Source: Trematomus loennbergii (Eukaryota > Chordata > Actinopteri > Perciformes > Nototheniidae). Taken from it: a stretch of DNA of 64,000 nucleotides. Shown here one piece after another: positions 57,821 through 64,000 of the stretch (position 1 is the first letter of the stretch; every line of letters starts with the position of its first letter). The notes below the pieces were generated by a model. The model was given only the letters and a program-made list of their open reading frames with translations, was not told the origin of the DNA and did not search any database. The position numbers and the translations under genes were made by a program. The DNA is taken from assembly GCA_012861695.1 (NCBI GenBank), contig JAAOOA010000086.1, positions 5,878,385-5,942,384 of the forward strand, written 5' to 3'.

Positions 57821-57999
57821 TGTATTTCTCTAAAAGGGTTTTAATAAGTGATTTGATAACTATAGTTGTCCTAAAAAAATGTATTACTTTGTTATTAAAG
57901 TGAGCTATTTTCTACATGCTGTGTTTTTTTTAAGCAGTGACGTTGTTTGCTAGAAAAATTAACGGCCAAAGCGGAACCGTTACACTACTGAGGGTGTTT

Positions 58000-58059
58000 T
58001 AGTCGGTATGGTTTTGTGAAGGGACTGTGTGTTCCCCAGCTGATACATCTCGACATAAG
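58000..58059 (+). other. eny2: eny2 5' noncoding exon (5' end not determined)
   Basis: A consensus donor AAG|GTAACG at 58060 pairs with the acceptor TTTGACAG|ACC at 58169, three bases before the eny2 ATG. The transcription start cannot be fixed from sequence; the left coordinate is nominal. Confidence 0.6.
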
Positions 58060-58171
58060 GTAACGTTTACTTTATAGCTGGTGAAATACAAATGGTTTCG
58101 TAGCTAAATTCCCATGAAGTAGTTGCATTTAAACGGAAATTCTAACTGTGTGTGTTGGGCTTTGACAGACC

Positions 58172-58239
58172 ATGAGCAAAGACTCCCAGATGAGGGCTGC
58201 AATAAACCAGAAGCTGATAGAAATGGGGGAACGGGAGCG
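58172..58239 (+). CDS. eny2: eny2 coding exon 1
   Basis: Starts ATG AGC AAA GAC three bases after a splice acceptor; donor GAGCG|GTGAGT. Encodes [20 protein letters not shown] plus RE and two bases of the next codon. 68 nt. Confidence 0.95.
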
Positions 58240-59643
58240 GTGAGTTCAGCTGTTATCTTCACTGAGGTCGGAATAATGCTTTCAGAGACCATTTAGATGT
58301 GTAAATAGTGTATACTAAATGTAAATGTTGGCCGCAGGTTGAAGGAACTGCTCAGGGCAAAGCTGGTGGAGTGTGGATGGAAGGATCAGCTGAAGGCACA
58401 CTGCAAAGGTATTGGATTTGTCTTTGTCTTTGTGTGTAACGCTGCTTTTAATGAAGCTGCATTGCTGATGAATTATTTTGTGCAGATGTGATCAAAGAAA
58501 AGGGCCTGGAGCATGTCACAGTGGAGGATCTGGTTACAGAAGTCACACCAAAAGGCAGAGGTATGTGCAACACAACAGCAGGGGGTGGAAGATGCACACA
58601 AATACAAACCATACTCAAGTTGTGCTGCTAATGTGTTCCCGTGCTCCTGGACATAGGAATACAATACAGAGAAACAATTAAAGAACATGCCGTATAAGAT
58701 ATCAAAACAAACCGCAAGCTAAACTGATTAAAAAAAAACAGAACAGAAAAAGACACTTTACTTTAAGCATATGAAGTGATACTAAAGCAAGTAGATTAAA
58801 CAAATAACCAAATTAAAGAATATGGGAATATAATCTACTCAAGAAAGCAAAGAGGCACGTTCTGGCAGTCACATTTTATTTTAAACATCAGAACTTTATT
58901 TTAATTTTGAAGGTTTCTAGAGATACAATATTTGGGGGAAAATGTATGCATATTGCTCAAAACACGAGACAGAATGAGATGAGGTGTGTTTAATATTTAG
59001 TGATCTCACAGAGAAATTCAAGTGATAATTAATTGGAAACAAACTAGAATACTCAATCCAGGTGTCCCCATTTAAAAACCGAATGGAGCAGCCACGAGAA
59101 GCGAACATTTCACCCATTCCAAACAGCGTATAGATTCAATTATTCAAGACAAATAACATAAAAAATGGTGCAGGAAGAAACAGAATAGAAATAAAATAGT
59201 ACAAGGTGATGTTGCAAGTGACCAATGTACGAGTCAATGCAGAAGAGGTCAACTATATACATGTAGAATAAGATTAGCTAAAATGCTAGGCTGACACACA
59301 CATACATCTGTGTGCTGTACACATGAATGCTATAAGGATATACAGGCACTTCACAGAACTCATGCGTTCAATCGTCTTATGGCTTGTGGAAAAAACAAAA
59401 ATGACATGAAGAATGATTTGATGCAGAATATGTGTGATAAAGTGAGACAGGTGGGCTATCCCAAACTTAAAGCTCCTAAATAGAGAACAATATCGGGGAA
59501 ACTAAAGGGCTTTAAGAGGTTAAAATAACTAACAGTTATAATCAACCACTGTTTTTTTTAACTGCACGGTTATAAAAAAATTCCATTTCATAAAATAAAA
59601 TATGATTTTATCAGTAAGATTGTCCAAAAAGAGCTTTAAAATA

Positions 59644-59685
<42 letters not shown>

Positions 59686-60113
59686 ATATATATTATATAT
59701 ATATATATATGTCTTTCTTACCCTGCATGCCAATGTCTTTCAATCAGAGCTTCACAGTACAAAGGCTGCACAGTAAAGAACACATTGTTGAGCCATGTTT
59801 GAACAGATACTATGATATGATAAATGAGGTTATGTTGAGACAATGTTACATTTAGAGCATTTCATGCGTGGCGCAGTTGTTTTTGTGCTGCTGTACACTG
59901 ACAGGTGCTGTCTGGTTTGAACACCTCTCAACATAATGCAGTCTAGTACAAAATAAACAGTGTTTTGAATGATATGAATGCTTAATGCATTACTGTAGTG
60001 TACACTAATATATCCACCATGTTTCTTCCTATGCAGCACTCGTGCCAGACAGTGTGAAGAAAGAGCTCCTGCAGAGAATCCGAGCTTTTCTAGCTCAACA
60101 CGCCACCTTGTGA
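58172..60113 (+). CDS. eny2: eny2, transcription and mRNA export factor ENY2 (4 coding exons)
   Basis: Coding segments 58172-58239, 58338-58408, 58486-58560 and 60037-60113 are joined by GT-AG introns with consistent phases (291 nt, 96 residues plus TGA at 60111). The product reads [20 protein letters not shown], then [60 protein letters not shown] and ends [13 protein letters not shown]2 (yeast Sus1) is a small all-helical nuclear protein of the SAGA histone H2B deubiquitinase module and the TREX-2 mRNA export complex. I recall human ENY2 as 101 residues; here translation starts five residues later, at the first ATG of the exon. Only that extreme N-terminus differs, and the helical core looks intact. 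Confidence 0.97.
58338..58408 (+). CDS. eny2: eny2 coding exon 2
   Basis: Acceptor GCCGCAG|GTTGAAG and donor GCAAAG|GTATTG. Encodes (R)[18 protein letters not shown] then KAHCK, the central helix of the Sus1/ENY2 fold. 71 nt. Confidence 0.96.
58486..58560 (+). CDS. eny2: eny2 coding exon 3
   Basis: Acceptor TGTGCAG|ATGTGA and donor GCAGAG|GTATGT. Encodes [20 protein letters not shown] then TPKGR. 75 nt. Confidence 0.96.
58561..60036 (+). other. eny2: eny2 intron 3 (between coding exons 3 and 4)
   Basis: 1.48 kb GT-AG intron holding a (TA)n microsatellite; no other feature seen. Confidence 0.8.
59640..59710. repeat. (TA)n microsatellite
   Basis: About 70 bp of nearly pure TA with small interruptions, within the last eny2 intron. 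Likely polymorphic. Confidence 0.95.
60037..60113 (+). CDS. eny2: eny2 coding exon 4 (stop TGA)
   Basis: Acceptor CTATGCAG|CACTCG after a 1.48-kb intron. Encodes [20 protein letters not shown] then QHATL and TGA. 77 nt. Confidence 0.96.
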
Positions 60114-60279
60114 ATGAGACGATTCCCCGTCTTGACATTTTTTTACTCTCTGTAGATCCACAATTAAAATCCAAACTGATGTTTGTTCTCATTGTGAGCA
60201 ATGCTGAAGTGTTCTTTTTATTTTCTATTGTGTGTTTTCATATTGATTTTAGTTTGTTATGCAGCAGTTTTGGAAAAAT

Positions 60280-60285
60280 AATAAA
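60280..60285 (+). terminator. eny2: eny2 polyadenylation signal AATAAA
   Basis: Canonical AATAAA 167 bp after the eny2 stop codon, followed by a T-rich stretch at 60318-60327. This gives a short 3' UTR. Confidence 0.75.
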
Positions 60286-60289
60286 GTCA

Positions 60290-61707
60290 TGCCTATTTTG
60301 GTCATTGGGGTCCTGACATTTTTTTCTTAGAACTAAACACCTGTTTGACATGTAATTAAGGGCTTTTGAAAACTAAAGCATTTGAACTTGTATTCCTATT
60401 GTGTTTCGAGAGACGGCATGATGGATTTTGTGTTTAAAAAAAGACTGCAGACAGAATGAGAGAAATGTCAAGTCTCTCCCATACCTGGCTATGGGACTGT
60501 TTCAGATGTTTTGGTAAGTACTTATATTATTATAATCACACCAGTGAAGAAGTGATTTTAGTGATGCTCTGCATTTCTCAAAAGAAAAAAAATCTAATAT
60601 ATATATATTCAGTTATATTTATTTATGTGTATATAAAAGATTATATTTGTTATTCTTAATGTTACTGCATTATCAGTCATTTTACTGAGGCATTGGTACA
60701 AAAAAATTAAAAAACATATATATATAGCTTTTCAGAAATAAATGATTTATATAAATAATCAATAAAATATTAATTAATAACCAATACATTAATATACAAT
60801 ATATTTGTTATTCTTACTCTTAACTGCATTATTTGGTCATTTGACTGAGGTTGTGCATCTCTATGAAAGAAAAAACTGATAATGTAAAACAAATATATAT
60901 AGATATATTTAACATAAATAACTTGTTTATGAATACATAATTGATGTATATAAAAGATAAAGATCTATTTGTTATTTATTTATTGATATTTTTATTTTCA
61001 ATGAGCCAGGAAGTTTTTACATTTGGAAATCAGTGAATGATTTTATGTTCTGAAAATACAACATTGACTCATTGAAAATATCTCTTGCTGAGGTGGAACA
61101 CATCTCGAGCTCCTTATCAGTCGATATTGTGTTCAGTATCACAGGAGGCTCTCAGGTGACACATCACTGTCTGACCTGCTGGACCACATATCTGCCGCAT
61201 GGTGATTCCAGACGTCAGAGGAGCTGTCGGTGTAGCGTGCGCTCCTCATATTATACTGATGGGTATCTTTTGTTTCAGGTTGTTTGTAGTTATGGCGTGG
61301 ATGGTGTGAGAGCCTGCTTGTGTCTTCATACAGCCTGTGTGTAGGTGCTATTATCTGTGACATCTATGTGTGTGCCTGTTTGCCAACATATTAGGACACG
61401 TGCACAATCCTGGTCAGAATGCTAATGGAAGAAACGGTAACCATTATTCAATTTATAGAGGGAATAATGTGCTTTAACTCCACTTCTTATTTTACAGCTT
61501 TATTCACTTTTTTGTATTAAAACAAACGATTAAATTAACTACTTGAGGTGCAAAAAAAAACATTAAATTACGACATGATGATACAATACTAACAATCTCC
61601 AAATGTCACATGAGGAGGCCATGATTCTGTCATATATATTCTGCTTTTCCTTTTGATACTTTAAGCACATTTTGCTGATAATCTTCTGTACTTTTACCAA
61701 TGTGAGA
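60290..61707. other. intergenic downstream of eny2
   Basis: Very AT-rich with recurrent TATATA/ATAAATAA stretches (60597-60980). No gene seen; the next gene expected from vertebrate synteny does not begin in the window. Confidence 0.5.
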
Positions 61708-61841
61708 TTTGGTTCGTAGGATTTCTACTCGTAATGGAGTATGTTACATAAATGTGTCAGTACTTCGAATAGAATTTGGTTCGTAGGATTTCTACTCGTA
61801 ATGGAGTATGTTACATAAATGTGTCAGTACTTCGAATAGAA
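61708..61841. repeat. perfect tandem duplication of a 67-bp unit
   Basis: Two identical units, 61708-61774 and 61775-61841, each beginning TTTGGTTCGTAGGATTTCTA and ending CAGTACTTCGAATAGAA. Confidence 0.95.
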
Positions 61842-61861
61842 TAGAAATCCTTTAATGACAT

Positions 61862-62440
61862 TGCCGCGTATCACAGTGCACTGAGATTTGTGACAAACTG
61901 TAAAGCATTAACCCATCACTGTACCCTGTATGTAAGGGCAGGTTTGCCTTCGCTAACTGTACGGAGGCTCAGTCACTGGTACATTTTTATATACAAAGCC
62001 ATGTTAGGGAAACTTCCATCCTACATCTGCTCCCTGATCTCACGGCGAATTGTAAGTGGCTACTGCCTGAGATCGCATGCTGTGGTTTTATTAAATGTTC
62101 CAACTGCTAGGACTGTCTTAGGGAAGATAGCATTGCGCAGCTCCACTGTCCTGGAATAGTCTGCAATTGAAATGGAAACTGAGCAATCTGGTGCCACTAA
62201 ATGTTTTTAAAGCTCGGTTGGATGCTACTCAATCGGAAGCTGTTGGTACCTGTTCATGTGGATAGTTATGTAAATTGTAATCCCTGTAATGATGCTGTAT
62301 GATGTCCTTTTTGTTGTTCTGTTGTTTTATGTTTTTATGTTTCATGTGGAACCTACTTGAGCAGGTCTCCCTTGAAAAAGAGATCAATGATCTCAATGGA
62401 TACACCTGGATAAATAAAGGTTTGAAATTAAATTAAATGA
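61862..62440 (+). mobile_element. L2/CR1-like LINE 3' fragment
   Basis: The plus strand reads [14 protein letters not shown] sequence then [20 protein letters not shown] and [20 protein letters not shown], which matches the C-terminal part of the LINE at 42440-45600 ([20 protein letters not shown]). It ends with GATCTCAATGGATACACCTG and GATAAATAAAGG, the same tail. It is a 5'-truncated copy, inactive. Confidence 0.88.
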
Positions 62441-64000
62441 AATTGAACCAGGTTCAAACTAAACACCATTTAAAAAACAAATCCTGACAGTTTATTTCCA
62501 TATATAAAACAAGAAATATATATACACATACATACGAACTACTAAACACGCATAAATACAATTTACTTAAGTGAAGGATCTGAATTCTTCTTTGACCACT
62601 GAATACTGGAAGCATTATTAAAAGAAATCCCAAAATGTCGAGGTTGACTTCTCATTACAGTAGGATTATTTTTTCGCATTTAGAAAATCCAGCAATTTTA
62701 GAAGTTAGTTGAAGAAAAACATTAATTTGGGAAAAATATTATTTAGCTTATTTGCTCACAATTTAACACATGTTATTTTGGAACGTTTGTTTTGTACATA
62801 ATGAATGATTTTTCTCTTTTGAATGATGCCATCAATGAATAACTTGAAGACGAGGAGCATTTGATTTGTCTGTCATCACCTTCCTCTTTTACTTAACAAC
62901 ATGACTGATGGTTCGAGCTGACAATAAAATGACAGTAAAAGAAAGGATGACAGAACTCCCTTTGTCTTGGTAATGGAACGGCTTGTGGGCTGCTGCTGTT
63001 CTCACGGACGTTGCGTAAGAATATACATTTCTCTGTGGAAGCTGCTTCTTCTACAGCGAAGGCCTGGGGATGAAAGCTGAACATCTGCTACCCCTCCTGT
63101 GTTATACTTGGGTGAAAGTACGGATACCACTCTGTGAAAACACTCCATTTTAAGTAAAAGTACTGCATGGAAAATGGCGCTTTAATAAAAGTATTTAAGT
63201 ATGATTAGGAAAATTAACTTAAAGTAGGAGTAAAACAAATCATGGTTAAATTTTTTTTTAAATACATATTTTAAAGCAAAAGCAGCTACTTTTTAGCAAG
63301 ATTGCTGCTAATTCATTATCTCTTAACCCAATCATTGTTGTAGTTACTTAAATATAATGTTTGAGGGTTTAATCTATACCAAATAATCCTATTTTAAAGT
63401 GTTTTCCTAAGTATTGTGTGCCAAAATCTGAATAAGTAGTAAATACATCTGTGAAACGAATGTAGCGGGGTAGAAAGTACAAAGAGTAGAAGTTTAAAGC
63501 AGTCAAATTAAAATACTTGGGACAAATATCTCAAATGTGTACTGGAGTAAATAGTTAATTACTTACCACTGCATTTTTTTCAACAAAAGAGTTTTCTCAG
63601 AAATCTCAAGTGGCAATGTTTAGCTTAAAGGTTTTAATGGATGTGAAGCCATTCAAAACCTCTGAGCTCGTTACAGCTGTTAACACAAATAAGAACTAAA
63701 AAATTATATGTTTTTTATTTGAGTAAAATAACAGGTCATCATTTACCTTATTTTTCATCTGCTATAGAGAAAGGGTTCGATAATACAGGAAATGATATAA
63801 CGCTTTCTTATGCTTTATATGAGTGTTGAAAGAGGACATAACTGAAAATAGCACAGACAAGATAATGACAAACACTGACTGATAGTTGACTGATAGTGAC
63901 TGATTAATAGTACTGAATAAGTCTAATTTCTGTTAGTTCAGAATGAGACGATTAGCTCATTGTGTATTTAAAGCTCGTATTGTATGAAGCATTTCCTGTC
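62441..64000. other. intergenic, nothing recognised
   Basis: AT-rich sequence to the window end, no exon, RNA gene or clear transposon end seen. Confidence 0.5.

Larger units (their letters stand above)
57679..58171. promoter_or_regulatory. bidirectional promoter and 5' UTRs of nudcd1 and eny2
   Basis: The start codons of nudcd1 (minus) and eny2 (plus) are 493 bp apart, with the eny2 5' noncoding exon and first intron (58060-58168) inside this gap. No TATA box is obvious. ETS-like cores appear (for example AGCGGAACCG near 57970 and TTTCCTG near 57747). A CTCATGGGAGTTTGAGTT stretch at 57801 reads on the other strand much like the ZNF143/STAF element (ACTACAA-TCCCATGAG type). Shared regulation is inferred from geometry only. 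Confidence 0.7.

Noticed and set aside
58478..58681. Plus-strand open frame over eny2 exon 3
   Set aside because: Wrong frame across a verified eny2 exon and intron.
1..64000. CRISPR array, operon-like defence or other prokaryote-type system
   Set aside because: Spliced vertebrate genes and eukaryotic transposons throughout; no spaced direct-repeat array and no prokaryotic gene structure.

Overview
The window is a stretch of a ray-finned (teleost) fish nuclear genome, probably percomorph. It holds two single-copy vertebrate genes with GT-AG introns, a high density of short terminal-inverted-repeat (TIR) elements, tRNA-derived SINEs, an L2/CR1-like LINE and a Tc1/mariner remnant. There are no bacterial operons, CRISPR arrays or viral genomes. 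Lineage and gene names come from reading exon translations and recalled family knowledge, not from a database search.

Genes. nudcd1 (NudC domain-containing protein 1) lies on the minus strand. Its ten coding exons run from the start codon at 57678 to the stop at 6284-6286, a span of 51.4 kb encoding about 581 residues. eny2 (SAGA deubiquitinase module and TREX-2 subunit, 96 residues) lies on the plus strand, 58172-60113 in four coding exons, with a 5' noncoding exon ending at 58059 and a polyadenylation signal at 60280. The two genes are head to head with 493 bp between start codons, so they probably share a bidirectional promoter. In human, NUDCD1 and ENY2 are also neighbours on 8q23 (recalled).

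Layout. 1-6283 is the region downstream of nudcd1: two copies of a TIR element (32-425, 629-1024), a Tc1-like remnant (about 1975-3080) and two abutting opposite-orientation TTAA-flanked MITEs (5043-6051). 6284-57678 is nudcd1. Its introns carry five hAT-type insertions with perfect 8-bp target-site duplications (TSDs), two copies of a 1.2-kb TTAA-flanked element, two copies of a MITE carrying a perfect 47-bp palindrome, SINEs and a 3.2-kb decayed LINE. 57679-58171 is the shared promoter. 58172-60285 is eny2, with a (TA)n microsatellite in its last intron. 60290-64000 is intergenic, with a 67-bp tandem duplication and a second LINE tail.

Most notable points: exon 3 of nudcd1 carries two mutually compensating frameshifts with a stop between them (assembly errors or a real lesion); a three-layer nested insertion at 18.0-20.5 kb whose order is confirmed by an empty-site paralogue at 9966; and a degenerate 2A-like motif at the N-terminus of the LINE ORF. 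I found no convincing novel multi-gene system. The unusual structure here is transposon biology around two conserved housekeeping genes.
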